64,000 nucleotides of DNA, from NCBI GenBank assembly GCA_023548195.1, contig JAJHZJ010000413.1:14815941-14879940 (forward strand), given 5' to 3'. The notes beneath the pieces were generated by a model, which was not told the origin of the DNA, ran no database searches, and saw only the letters and a program-made list of their open reading frames with translations. Positions 32,525 through 42,479 of this stretch are shown here, one piece after another. The translations under genes were made by a program, and so were the position numbers. The DNA is from Bettongia penicillata ogilbyi (taxonomy: Eukaryota; Chordata; Mammalia; Diprotodontia; Potoroidae). Every line of letters begins with the position of its first letter. Position 1 is the first letter of the stretch.

Positions 32525-33000
32525 TGATTCTTTATGTATACTATGCCATTTAGGAGCAGCTAGGTGGTGCAGTGGATAGAGCATCAGTGCAGGAGTCAGG
32601 AGGAGCTGAATTCAAATCTCACCTCAGACACTTGGCACTCACTAGCTGTGTGACCTTGGGCAGGTCACTTAACCCCAATTGCCTCATCCTGGGTCATCTC
32701 CAGTCATCCTCAGGAATATCTGGTCACTGGATTCAGATGGCTGTGGAGGAGAAGTGAGGCTGGTGACCTGCACAGCCCTCCCTCACTCAAAACAAAATCA
32801 AGTGCAAGTCATGTCGTCATTTCTCTGATGGCGTGGTCTTCTTTGGCAATGAAGGGCGAACACACAATAATGCCATTTGATCTCCAAAACAGCCCTGTGA
32901 GAATAGCATTATGGTGATGCCCATTTTGCAGATGAGGAAACTCTAGCTTTAGAGAGGTTAGGTCACTTAACATTGGATTTAGGGTCATCCTTCTGCTACT
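32525..33000 (-). mobile_element. MIR/THER1 SINE, reverse, split by a marsupial SINE
   Basis: The left end 'tatgtatactatgccattt' (32533-32551) and the right part 'atgccatttgatctccaaaa', 'gatgcccattttgcagatga', 'ggaaactctagctttagaga' (32870-32960) form one reverse MIR interrupted by the SINE at 32552-32869. Confidence 0.75.
32552..32869 (+). mobile_element. Full-length marsupial tRNA/RTE SINE with 9-bp target duplication
   Basis: Starts 'aggagcagctaggtggtgca', then 'gtggatagagcatcagtgca', 'gaattcaaatctcacctcag' (B-box region), 'agctgtgtgaccttgggcag', 'aaccccaattgcctcatcct', and a 3' tail 'gacctgcacagccctccctc' to 'gaagggcgaacacacaata'. Flanked by 'atgccattt' at 32543-32551 and 32870-32878. 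The open frame 32572-32757 is a chance frame through the SINE. Confidence 0.93.
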
Positions 33001-33084
33001 TCACCTTTCCTTGGGAGGACTGCAACTAGAGGCCTAGAACTCAGCCGAACCCATTCCAATTTCAGTAATGTTGGTAAACCTGGC

Positions 33085-33159
33085 TAGATACTGTGGTGGT
33101 GCACTAGATAGCATGCTGGGCCTTAGAGTCAGGAACACCTGAGTTTCCTCATCTGTAAA
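33085..33159 (+). mobile_element. SINE/MIR composite, 5' part (split)
   Basis: 'gtggtggtgcactagatagc' 'atgctgggccttagagtcag' 'gaacacctgagtttcctcat' 'ctgtaaa' is a SINE head running into a MIR-type block, interrupted at 33159 by a reverse SINE. It resumes at 33393. Confidence 0.7.
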
Positions 33160-33383
33160 GGCTGTTATTGTTCAGCTGTGTCCACTCTTCATGATACTAT
33201 TTAGTATTTTCTTGGCAAAGATATTGGAGTGGTTTGCCATTTTCTTCTTTAGCTCATTTTACAGATGAGAAAACTGAGGCAAACTGGGTTAAGTGACTTG
33301 CCCAGGGTCACATATCTGGTAAGTATCTGAGGCCAGATTTGAACTCAGGAAGCTGAATCTTTCTTTCTGAGTCATCTAAGTGT
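33160..33383 (-). mobile_element. Marsupial SINE, reverse, with 9-bp target duplication
   Basis: Reverse order: 'ggctgttattgttcagctgt' (RTE-like tail), 'tattggagtggtttgccatt', 'gaaaactgaggcaaactggg', 'ttaagtgacttgcccagggt', 'gaggccagatttgaactcag', then a shortened head. Flanked by 'atctgtaaa' at 33151-33159 and 33384-33392. Confidence 0.88.
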
Positions 33384-33525
33384 ATCTGTAAAATGGTAGA
33401 AAAATAATAGCAGCCCTGTTTAATAAGGTTGTTGTGAGAATCAAGTGAAATAATTGTAAAATGCTTAACACAGTGCCTGGCACACAGTAAGCACATAAAA
33501 GTGTTAGCTATTTATTATTATTATT
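33384..33525 (+). mobile_element. MIR 3' part (split element continued)
   Basis: 'atctgtaaaatggtagaaaa', 'aggttgttgtgagaatcaag', 'aaatgcttaacacagtgcct' and 'ggcacacagtaagcac' complete the MIR begun at 33085, ending with a short (ATT)n run at 33513-33528. Confidence 0.85.
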
Positions 33526-33604
33526 ATTAGATAGGATCCTTTACCTCATACTTGCTGGACTCTTCTCTCTACCCAAGATGGCGGGTTCTTGGGCATTTCA
33601 TGTG

Positions 33605-33663
33605 CTAGAATGATACCAATTAACATTTACATAGGCCCTTAGAGTTTGCAAAATTCTTTATGC

Positions 33664-33731
<68 letters not shown>

Positions 33732-33915
33732 TCCATGGCTACTCAACCCTGGGAACTAAGGGTTTTTGTTACCTTTATTATCCCTTTTTTGTTGATGAGG
33801 AGACCAAGAATGAAAGAAGTTAATAACTTGCCTAGGGTCTCACGGCTAGTAAGTGTGTAAGGCAGAATCTGAACCCAGGTCTTCTGGATTCTAGGTCCAG
33901 CACTATTTATATGCC
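33605..33915 (-). mobile_element. MIR/THER1 SINE, reverse, carrying a microsatellite
   Basis: 'tagagtttgcaaaattcttt' lies left of the TA/CA array, and 'gatgaggagaccaagaatga', 'taataacttgcctagggtct', 'agaatctgaacccaggtctt' lie right of it. The dinucleotide array (33663-33727) sits inside the element. Confidence 0.75.
33663..33727. repeat. (TA)n(CA)n(TA)n microsatellite
   Basis: TA about 18 bp, CA about 18 bp, TA about 30 bp, embedded in a reverse MIR. Confidence 0.97.
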
Positions 33916-33919
33916 ATCC

Positions 33920-34575
33920 TGTGTGCAGGTGATTTGGATTTTAGTTGCATTTCAAACCTCTGTTTCACTAGATCTCTCATCTCCCTTGAATGGTTTTCTC
34001 TTGCCTTTCTGTGCTTTAACTGTAGTAGATTTATTTGAGTACTTACTTGACAGCATAGGGAATGAAGTAACAGATTGTATTTGTTCCAGTAACCATCTAA
34101 GTTTTACAGTGGATAATTCAAAGACTTATCTTTCAGTACAGCTCAGTTCCCCAAGAACTCTGTAAGTCATTCAAACATTAAGCTGAAACATACAGAAGTA
34201 AAGCACAACTCACCAAAATAGAATGTCTAATTAGATTAGAAAGAACAGCTGTTTCCACCACAGTGAAAGGTTTTTTCCACTTCACAGAATAGTGGCTCAG
34301 ATTCCTAAGAATATATATAAATGTGTCCAAAAGTTGGGTGAATACTGTCACTGGTGTTGATAGGCCCAGAGACATTGCTGATTTCATAAAAGGGAAATGC
34401 TGTTTATATATTCCACAGTCAGGATTTGGAAAGACCATCAGAAAACCTTTCAAAAATCTCTTTCTCAGGGTAACTGATGCTTTTGAAAACAATATCCCCA
34501 GATGAAAGACCAGATGCTTCTTCTTTCACAAAATAGTAGCAGGAACCAGGTACTGCAAGAACTTCTCACCTTCTG
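33920..34575. other. No recognised gene or repeat
   Basis: Apparently single-copy. A 104-codon frame on the minus strand (34178-34492) overlaps a 60-codon plus-strand frame (34323-34505). Neither has a recognisable domain, and the minus frame begins at a non-ATG codon. Confidence 0.4.
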
Positions 34576-34579
34576 TACC

Positions 34580-34832
34580 TTTTCAGTCATTTCTCAGTCA
34601 TATCTGGCTCTTCGTGACCCCATTTAGGGTTTTCTTGGGAAAGATATTGGAGTGGTTTGACATTTCCTTCTCCAGCTCATTTTATAGATAAGAAACTGAG
34701 GCAAATAGGGTTAAGTGACTTGCCCATGGTCACACTGCTAGTAAGTGTCTGAGGCCAGATTTGAACTCAGTAAGATGAGTCCTCCTGATTCCTGACCTGG
34801 CACTCTATCCACTATGCCACCTAGCTGCCCTT
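34580..34832 (-). mobile_element. Marsupial SINE, reverse, near full length
   Basis: RTE-like tail 'tttctcagtcatatctggct' 'cttcgtgaccccatttaggg' 'ttttcttgggaaagatattg', then 'agaaactgaggcaaataggg', 'aagtgacttgcccatggtca', 'aggccagatttgaactcagt', and the tRNA-like head 'ggcactctatccactatgcc' 'acctagctgccc'. Relatively well preserved. Confidence 0.93.
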
Positions 34833-35094
34833 CCATACTTTAGTCAACTTGAATTGGTCCATTATTTATCAACATTACCCTAGAACTTGAAAGAGGAGGA
34901 TGAACTGTTACATGCTTGGAATTTAAAATTGCATGGCAGAGTCTGGACAAATAACTATGTAATTAGGGTAGATATTGCTGTATCCCTTGAAGCCTTCTTC
35001 ACCCATTCAGGTTTTAGGTATTTTGTAGATCAGAATCCTCCCTAACCCCATAGATCATGAGACTTCACCAACATGTAAACTCTTTGTGGTCAGC

Positions 35095-35665
35095 TAGAGG
35101 ATCTCAGCTGGCAAGGTAGTGATCTTCCTGAAACATGTCTGACCTTATTATACCCATAGTCCGTAAATTCCAATGGTTTTCCTATCATCTCCAGGATCAA
35201 ATATAAAACCTTCTGTTTGGCATTTAAAGCCTTTCATAATCTGCCTCTCTTCTTAACCCTTATACATTTCTATGTACTCTATGATTCAGTCACCCTGGTC
35301 TCCTTTTTCTTCTGTAAACAAGACACTGTCTCCTGATTCTGGGCATTTAATCACTGGTTATCTCTCATGCCTAGAATTAATTCCCTCCATCCTCATCTCT
35401 ATTTCCTGGCTTCACTAACTTCAAGCCCAACCTTCTATAGGAAGCCTTTCTCAATGCTCTTCAATGTTAGCTCCTTCCCTTTGTTGACTATTTCCAATTT
35501 ATCCTGCATATAGCTTGTTTCTACAGTGTGTGTGCATGCTCTCACTGCCATTAGACCCGAACTCCTTGAGGACAATCTATTGCCTTTCTTTGTAGACCTA
35601 GCACTTAGTACGATGTCTAGTACCCAGTAGTTGTGTAATAAATGCTTATTGACTGATGCAAAACA
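35095..35665 (+). mobile_element. L2 LINE 3' region, sense
   Basis: 'atctccaggatcaaatataa', 'ggcatttaaagcctttcata', 'tgattcagtcaccctggtct', 'aggaagcctttctcaatgct', 'gaactccttgaggacaatct', 'ctagcacttagtacgatgtc' and a terminal 'gtaataaatgcttattgact'. A good L2 3' end. Confidence 0.82.
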
Positions 35666-35721
35666 CATGGTTCGAATAAAATTCATTTAATGAAATTGGG
35701 TAGCATTATAAGTAACAGTAG

Positions 35722-36441
35722 AGCATTCCCTACAAATTTTTTTACTTTGCCATCTTCAAACTCCATGGAAGGAAGAGTGGATATTCTTATAGATTACATG
35801 TGGGGCATCTGCATATAGGAAACAAGTATAGCCAAGATATCTGTGTGGATGGGTACACAGGAAAGAAACACATAATTAGAACAGATATGGTAAAGGGGAG
35901 CCTCCCTACTTCTGACACTGCAGAACTGCTGATGGCTTCTGCTGGTACTGTCATTTGGTTTGCTGCTGGAACTTTTCTCTATCAGACATGGCATCTCAGC
36001 AGTTCCCTGCTGGGAACCAAATGATTGTTCCAACTAGTTTTCAGTTATCATAGTCACCTGATCCCCTGTCCAACTGGGATTAAGGATGCTATAGTTAATA
36101 AGCCTTTCCCCTGCAAGGGAGAATGGAAGTTCTTCCAGACTCCAATTGTTCCAATGGTATTGCTTTCAGCTGAGTTACTATTTCAAGGTCACTTGGCACT
36201 CATTCCTCTATCCACTGTGGGGAAAGGAGTGCAGTGGTTAATAGCCTCTCCCCTTCTGGAGAGGGCTGCCATTTTCTTAGTTAACTCAATGGCAATACTT
36301 CTCTTTCTTTTAGTCAAGCTGCTCACAGAAGGTAATGGACATAGACAGAGAGTGACTGTATTTGGAGTGAGGGGTTGGGGAGCTCTGGCTTTATGGAATG
36401 AGTGCCATGTTGTTATGTTTATTACAATGCTATTTCATTAA
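35722..36441 (+). other. Open frame of 240 codons with one stop; unidentified
   Basis: One plus-strand frame is open from 35722 to 36441 except for a single TGA at 36022-36024. The downstream 138-codon part has several hydrophobic stretches (VPMVLLSAELLF, AIFLVNSMAILLFLLVKLL). AATAAA occurs at 36478-36483 and 36496-36501. I do not recognise the product. It could be a decayed exon or retrocopy of an unknown gene, or chance in a locally GC-richer patch. A competing minus-strand frame (35794-36033) shows that reduced stop density is partly compositional. Confidence 0.3.
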
Positions 36442-36664
36442 ATGCCCTCAGTTTAAACAAAATGTGTATTTTCTGACAATAAAATATGACTGTCTAATAA
36501 AAGTAAACATATTGGTGGACTCTCCTGAGCTGTTTATGATTTAGAAAGGATTCTGACCCACAATGCATCTAGAATCTAGAGTAGTTTTATGGGAGTTCAT
36601 GGAGGATGAGTGCCCCAGGTACCACACCATCAATAATCCTGTGGCCATAGAAAGAGGCTTGGTG

Positions 36665-36820
36665 AAAGAAGACTTTGATTAAAATCCCAGTACTGTCACT
36701 TGCTATTTGTGTGACCTACCTTGGGCCACTCACTTAACTTCTTCGTCTCCACAAGGAGGAGGTTGGACTAAATGACCTCTAAGGACCCTTCTAGCTAAAA
36801 AGCCATGATCTATCCTCTGA
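36665..36820 (+). mobile_element. MIR3 SINE, sense
   Basis: 'gattaaaatcccagtactgt', 'cacttgctatttgtgtgacc', 'cactcacttaacttcttcgt', 'aggaggttggactaaatgac', 'ctctaaggacccttctagct'. The tail is the L3-type end. Confidence 0.82.
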
Positions 36821-37600
36821 CAGAGAATTATTCAAGTTTCTGGGTCTCTAGCAGGGCCGGTTTCTCATTCCACTGTGTTTCTAAACATTCATGAACTCAC
36901 GTTAGTTGTGCCCTCTCCACATGTGGCAGAATAGAATGAGTACTGTGTTGCAGCTTTCCTTTGAGGGATAGCGTTGCACATCCTACAGCACACAACATTT
37001 CATCTCCTCTGTTGTTACTGTGGTGTATCACGCACTGAAATTCTCATTTTATGTTAGGACTAGGTTGTTGGGTTTTTGTTGGTGTTATTTTGTGAAGCCC
37101 AAGTGTGTAGTTTGATGGAAAAACAAGAATAAAAATGCATTTCTTCGTGATATCCCAATCATCTTGCAACATGGTATACTCTGTGCAGCTATTTTAGAAA
37201 AAGTGTAATGTTGTACAGAAATTTGCTTAGACCGTAGGGATCACAAATGGAATATATACCCATAGAATGGATGCTGTGTTATTAATTTCAGTGAGGGAAT
37301 GAAGTGTGATGGGAGGCAAAGTTAAAAAAAAATAGCAGAAATAGAGCTTGGGCTCAGGAGAAAAGAGACCTAGAGTGACCTTCCTAACACACTTAGACCA
37401 TATTAATTTCCCCTTTAACTTCATCAGTGCTTTACTTTTTCCAATCTGTTATTGCAAGGGTTTGTGGGTTCCATTAATGTCTCTATGCATTGGAAAAGAT
37501 AGCCCTATCCTAATCTTAGCCCTAAAAATATATGGCTGCTACCAGTGCCTGACCACCAGGCCACCCTACTCTCCATGACTGAGGAATATAAACTATCTTG
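36821..37600. other. No recognised gene or repeat
   Basis: Short frames at 37227-37424 (minus) and 37348-37578 (plus) overlap and carry no domain. No repeat landmark. Confidence 0.35.
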
Positions 37601-37604
37601 TATC

Positions 37605-37728
37605 AATAAATTGCAATCAACAGATATTTGTTCAGGATCTACCATTTGTGATGAGAACCTGTTTTATTTTTGTCTTTGAAACCCCAAAACTTGACTCATA
37701 ATAGGTGCTTAGTAAATGTTGAATTAGC
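37605..37728 (+). mobile_element. MIR/L2-type terminus
   Basis: 'caatcaacagatatttgttc' and then 'gactcataataggtgcttag' 'taaatgttgaatt' are start and end patterns of a MIR/L2-type repeat with the middle decayed. Confidence 0.45.
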
Positions 37729-37729
37729 A

Positions 37730-38165
37730 TCAGTCCAGAGAAGGGTAGCTAGACAAGTGACTATAGGAGAACATAATTTATAAGGATTAGTCAAAAAAAA
37801 AAATCAGGGTTACTTTGCTCAGTAAAGGGACAAGGATGATATTATTCAAGTATTTGGATTGCTGTCATATGGAAGATGGTTTGGGTTTTTTTTCCTGATC
37901 CTAGATTCACAACTAGTAGCATCTGGTGGAAAGAGGCAGATGTAGGTTTGGTTTAAGGAGAAACTTTTTAATTAAGAAAGAAGTCCAAAAGTAAAATAAA
38001 ATACTTTTCAAAGTAGTGAATCCTCCATTACTGGAAGTATTCAAGTATACTCCATGTAATCACTTGTTAAAGATGTTGGGTAGAGCATTTTTGCTTGCTT
38101 AATTACAAGTTGGATCAGATGACTTCTCAAGTCTCTTCCAAGGTATTTCTCTGATTTTGTATTGC
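37730..38165 (+). mobile_element. L3/CR1 3' end, sense
   Basis: 'cagtccagagaagggtagct', 'ttcaagtatttggattgctg', 'tcatatggaagatggtttgg', 'gtttaaggagaaacttttta', 'agtccaaaagtaaa', 'cattactggaagtattcaag', 'ttggatcagatgacttctca' and 'agtctcttccaaggtatttc' follow L3 to its end. Confidence 0.75.
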
Positions 38166-38169
38166 AATG

Positions 38170-38960
38170 CATTATACTCTGGAAAACTGTTCCTGTCAAG
38201 AAGCTCACAGAGTAAATGAGGAGAGTGAGATATAAATGGTGAAAAGTTTAATAGCAATAAAATATGTATATATGTATATATTTAAATTGAAGATTACAAA
38301 GTAATCCATGGTCCAAGGGGACATCACATGCGTCATTGTCAGGTACGTGGTAGAAGAGCTCAGAAGAGGGAGGGAGTGCGGGAGAAGCATTCTTTTGAGG
38401 AAGTTACTGGAATTATAGGAATCATGCAAGGTTTTGTGAATGTACATCTGTGTTCATGTTTACAAAGTAGATAGCAAAGTTTTTCTTGACTAGTTACATG
38501 ATGGAATTAAAAATTCCCAAGATCATTTTTGGCTTAACATGAAAATTAATTTGAACCAAAGAAAAAGCTTGGCAAAGAGACAGATCCCTTTGCTATGCCC
38601 ACCCAGGTGGTATTCTTACTTGCATTAGGGAGTGCTGTCAGCAGCAAAATCCAATAAAACATATTAATTGTGTTATGGAATTTTATATTTATTAATTTTT
38701 ATACTATGAATAACCACCCCCAAATATTCTGGACTGAAATGCTTGCATTTGTGGGTCTAGTTAGGCCACTGAATGGAAATAAAATCATGCAGATTTAGTG
38801 AAAAGAATGCCAAGTTTTTGTAGATTCAGTGAACACTAAAATAAAACATCGTGGGTGTTCTCTCTCTTTGGTGTTTAGCAACTATTAAATCAAAGTTTGC
38901 ATTTTAATTTTTAATCTTTTTGGGGAGTAGACTGGTGCTGGACTTGGAGATGTGAGGGAT
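38170..38960. other. No recognised gene or repeat
   Basis: AT-rich. The frame 38205-38447 (minus) crosses a short TATG run (38263-38282) and is not supported. Confidence 0.35.
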
Positions 38961-38964
38961 AAGG

Positions 38965-39060
38965 GTTGCAACTGACACTTGCTGTGTGTCTAAACCATTT
39001 AGCATCTTAGAGCCTCAGTTTCTTGAATGGTGAAATAGAGACTATAATAATACTGTTAAC
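38965..39060 (+). mobile_element. MIR fragment, sense
   Basis: 'actgacacttgctgtgtgtc', 'agagcctcagtttcttgaat' and 'ggtgaaatagagactataat' are the middle of a sense MIR. Confidence 0.6.
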
Positions 39061-39061
39061 T

Positions 39062-39260
39062 ATTGACATTATAAAACAATTTAAAGTTGGCAAATCACAT
39101 TATTTCATTTGAGCCTTAATAGCCTCATGAGAGATGCCACAAGCTTTTATCACCATATTACAGAAGAGGAAACAGAGTTTATAAAAACCAAGGGTCCTCA
39201 CCATTTGTGAGTATCAGGGATAAGATTAAATTCCAGGTTGTTTTGTCTCTAAATCTGGAG
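39062..39260 (-). mobile_element. MIR SINE, reverse
   Basis: 'acattataaaacaatttaaa', 'gttggcaaatcacattattt', 'catttgagccttaatagcct', 'tacagaagaggaaacagagt'. It lies tail-to-tail with the preceding sense copy. Confidence 0.6.
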
Positions 39261-39299
39261 TTGTAAATACATTTTTTTAGTATGTACTTCATTGGGCCA

Positions 39300-39915
39300 T
39301 GTTGATCACATAGATGATATATGTAACATTCCTTAAAAACTTTAAATCATCTTGTGAATATCAGTTATTATTTTTGAAGTGCCCAATAGCGATCACTTGC
39401 TAAGCTTATTTGTATCACATCTCTGCACTACAAAGGTTCATGGAATTATGTTGAGGACTGACAACTACTACAGACCTGAAAGCTTGGTAGCACCCAATCA
39501 GAGGGGCCAAGATGTCAGGAAAAATAACCTCAGCAGCTTTAGAGGGCATCTTTCCCTATCAACTTGGCAATGGATTTAAAACTAGTTGTGGATGGAAACT
39601 CAGTTTTACGCAATAGATTTTTTCTTTCCTTTTCTTAATTGATTAAAAAAAAAACACTTGACTGTTAGAAATATTTAAGGAGAAATAAGTATTCTAAAAT
39701 TCTCATTTAAAAAGAAATGGGTAATAATAGTGCATGTGTCTCAAGTCAAGGGGAAGCAGGTCAGTTGCTCTGACTCATTTCCTCCTTCTCCCTAGAGCAA
39801 GCCACTTGCGATTTCATTGTTAAAATGTTATGTATCTCTTTACCAGTCCTTTTAGCTTTCAGCTCTCAGATATTTCACTAGAGTCTTACAGATGAAAAAA
39901 GCAATTGTATATATA
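39300..39915. other. No recognised gene or repeat
   Basis: An L2/MIR-like end may lie at 39325-39380. The frame 39379-39579 carries no domain. It leads into the poly-C tracts. Confidence 0.3.
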
Positions 39916-39919
39916 GCTA

Positions 39920-39994
39920 CCCCCCCCCCCCCCGCCATTGTTCTGGTTGTATGCTGATCAAAGCTCCCCCCCCCCTCCCCCCCCCCCCCGCCCC
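39920..39994. repeat. Two poly-C tracts
   Basis: C14 at 39920-39933 and, 32 bp later, C10-T-C13-G-C4 at 39966-39994. The minus strand therefore has several long G-runs. The Gly-rich minus-strand frame 39852-40079 is an artefact. Confidence 0.95.
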
Positions 39995-40770
39995 AACTTC
40001 CTTTTCTCCTGTGTTCTCTCTCCTCTTCTAGAGAGATCTTCCAAAATTCCCATACTATGGAGGAAGCCCTGTCCTCCACTCTTGATCTAGAAGAAGAAAC
40101 TCACTTTTTTTCTTTCCATCTTAGGAAGAACAGCTCCCAGGGGCACCAGTGACTTGGATCATCTTGCAGGCAGCCAGCCAAAGCTTTGCCCCCTTTCCAA
40201 AAGAAATGGCAAATGTGATTGCTGAGCCAGTGTCAGTGATATTTGAAAGATCATGAAGAAAAGGAGATGTACCATATGGCTAGAGAAATATAAATGCTAC
40301 AGTTTTCAGGGAAAGGGAAGAAAATACTCCACAAACCAGAGGTTAAGTGTGGTGGGAGCAATATCCTAACTTACCCACTATGACCATTACACTAATTTTT
40401 CCTTAAGAGGAATTGAAAGCATCCTTAGGACTTCATTGCTGCAGAGAACAAAAGACTCAGGCTATTGACATTATTTCCTAGTTGCTGGAATATAAACCAC
40501 TGTGAGGAGCTCCAGGTATTTTCTGATGCTTGTCTAGCAAATCATGATGGATAGCTCAGGGAAGGGGTCTTCATTCAGCTGAATTGACTGAGTATCCTCA
40601 ATGTATGTCCCTGTGAAATATCCATCACCTGCCATGGCTAAGTAAATTTACTTTTGTTAATTGTTGGGTAGCCTATTAGTGTCTAATTTCACTCCAATAT
40701 TGAACATATAACTACCAGGAGATTGGCCTGAGTCAGGCTTAGCCCAGAATAGTCAGTAAACTCAATTTTG
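39995..40770. other. No recognised gene or repeat
   Basis: Mixed-composition DNA without a repeat landmark or coding frame that I can support. Confidence 0.35.
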
Positions 40771-42470
40771 ATTCCTGGAAAAGTTCTAGAATGAATCATT
40801 ACAGAGATGTTAGTGAACATCCAGACAAGAAAATGGCATGACAAAAACTCAGCAAGAATTCATCAAATAAGGGCATGCCAAATGAACCTTACTATTTTTT
40901 TCTCCAGAAAGGATAGATCTGGGGAGCACTGTATCATCGATTTAGATTTTACAAAAGCACTTTGAGTACAGTTGCTTTTAAATAGTCAGCACTTCATAAA
41001 TGCTTGTTAACTGATTAATTCATAAAATATATCATAATATTTATGTGGAAAAGATAAAGAGATAACGGGTTCGATGATAGTACTAGTAGGTGGATTCAAA
41101 ATCGTTTGACCAATCTCAAGGAATAATTTTTAATGTCTCAAGATCAGTTTGGGAGGAGGTCTTCCACAGATCATCCCAGGGATAGATGGTGCTTGGTCCT
41201 GCACTGGTAACATTTTTGTCAATGGTTTGGATGATGACATGGGTAGTGTTCTTATAAAATTTACAGATAATTAGGAATGGCTGATATACTGTCATTCCTC
41301 TTTGGGCTTTGTTCTGACTCTCTGAATGTCTTTATCATTCTCAGGAACCTTCTTATCCTGTAAGATTCCTCTGCCCCTGTGGCTTCTTCCTCTGGTTGGT
41401 CAATTCCTTTCAGAACCTCCATTTTAAGGAAAGGACCAGGTCAGCCTTGTTTGCTCCTTCATTTCTCTCTGAATTTTAATCTCAAGTCTCTAGATTTCTT
41501 TCTTCATCATGTCCCCATGTAGGTAGGTATCTTCTTTCTTCCCCACTGTTCAGATTCATTTTACGTATTGTCTTCTCCCATTAGATTGTAAGCTCCTTAA
41601 AGGCAGGGCATAACCTTTTTACTTGTATTGGAATTCCCTTGGCAAAATGCTAGCATATGAAAGTGCTTAATAAACACTTGTTGACTTGATCCATTACATG
41701 CAGTTTCAGAATAACGAAAAAAAGGTTCTTGACATTCTAGAACAGTAGGCTGAATTTAACAAGAAGTTGAGTAGGGACAAATGCAAAGAATGTCCAAAAT
41801 ATCATCTTCATAAGTATCAGATGGAAAAGACACCTTTAGACAGCAGTTTAATCTGAAAATGTTCTTAGGGTTTTAGTGGACCAGAAGCTCGGTGTAAACC
41901 AGTGGAATAATATACCATTCAAAAAAGAAACCTGATTTTAGATTGTGTTGAGAGGTGAGTGTGGAAATAAGAAAACAAAAATTCTTTTTTCATTCTGCCT
42001 TGGTTCATATCTGGTATAGGGTTCATGTTTAAGCAATACTTCCTAAAAAGGATGTTGATAAACTATTGAACATTCACATTAGGGCTCATCAGAATAGGGA
42101 AGGGTTTTCAGTGTAGGTGATATAAACATTGTTTAAAATAATTTGAGAGACTGGTCCATGATAACTGTGTTCAAATATTTTAAGACTTGTGTTGTGGAAT
42201 AAGGGTTAGACCTCAGAGGGCAGAGCCAGGATCAATGGGTGAAAATTAAAAGAGTGTTATTTTTGACTTGACATAAGGAAAACTCTTCCTAATAATTAAC
42301 CAGCCAAAAATGGAAAGGGTCTTTGTAATGGGAGTTAAAACTCTCCTCCCATTAATAATCTTCAGATAGGGTTATTGAGGGAGCCTTGATTGAGGGGACT
42401 TGTTTTTATGAAGGCCCATTTCTTTTGCTGATTGCTAATGAGGTACTAGGTCAAGAAGGCCATGATGCCC
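40770..42470 (+). mobile_element. Long L3/CR1 LINE, sense, broken by an L2 end
   Basis: ORF2 RT-region DNA first: 'agcaagaattcatcaaataa', 'gggcatgccaaatgaacctt', 'atcgatttagattttacaaa' (an IDLDFTKAL-like trace of the CR1 DFSKAFD motif), 'ggtggattcaaaatcgtttg', 'gtcaatggtttggatgatga'. After the L2 block the L3 continues with 'ctgaatttaacaagaagttg', 'ttagacagcagtttaatctg', 'ttagtggaccagaagctcgg', 'ggcagagccaggatcaatgg', 'cataaggaaaactcttccta' and 'atctt' near 42360. It is the longest L3 relic in the window and has many stops. Confidence 0.75.
41285..41705 (+). mobile_element. L2-type 3' end nested in L3
   Basis: The right part is a clear L2/MIR-type terminus: 'ccattagattgtaagctcct', 'taaaggcagggcataacctt', 'gtgcttaataaacacttgtt' 'gactt'. 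Its upstream part (41285-41560) is pyrimidine-rich and less certain. L3 order is collinear on both sides. Confidence 0.65.
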
Positions 42471-42479
42471 TCTGGCTCT

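Noticed and set aside
32552..32640. Possible tRNA gene
   Set aside because: The A-box/B-box-like words belong to the tRNA-derived head of the marsupial SINE; there is no cloverleaf-competent isolated tRNA.
34178..34492. 104-codon minus-strand frame
   Set aside because: Begins at a non-ATG codon, overlaps a plus-strand frame, and has no recognisable domain.
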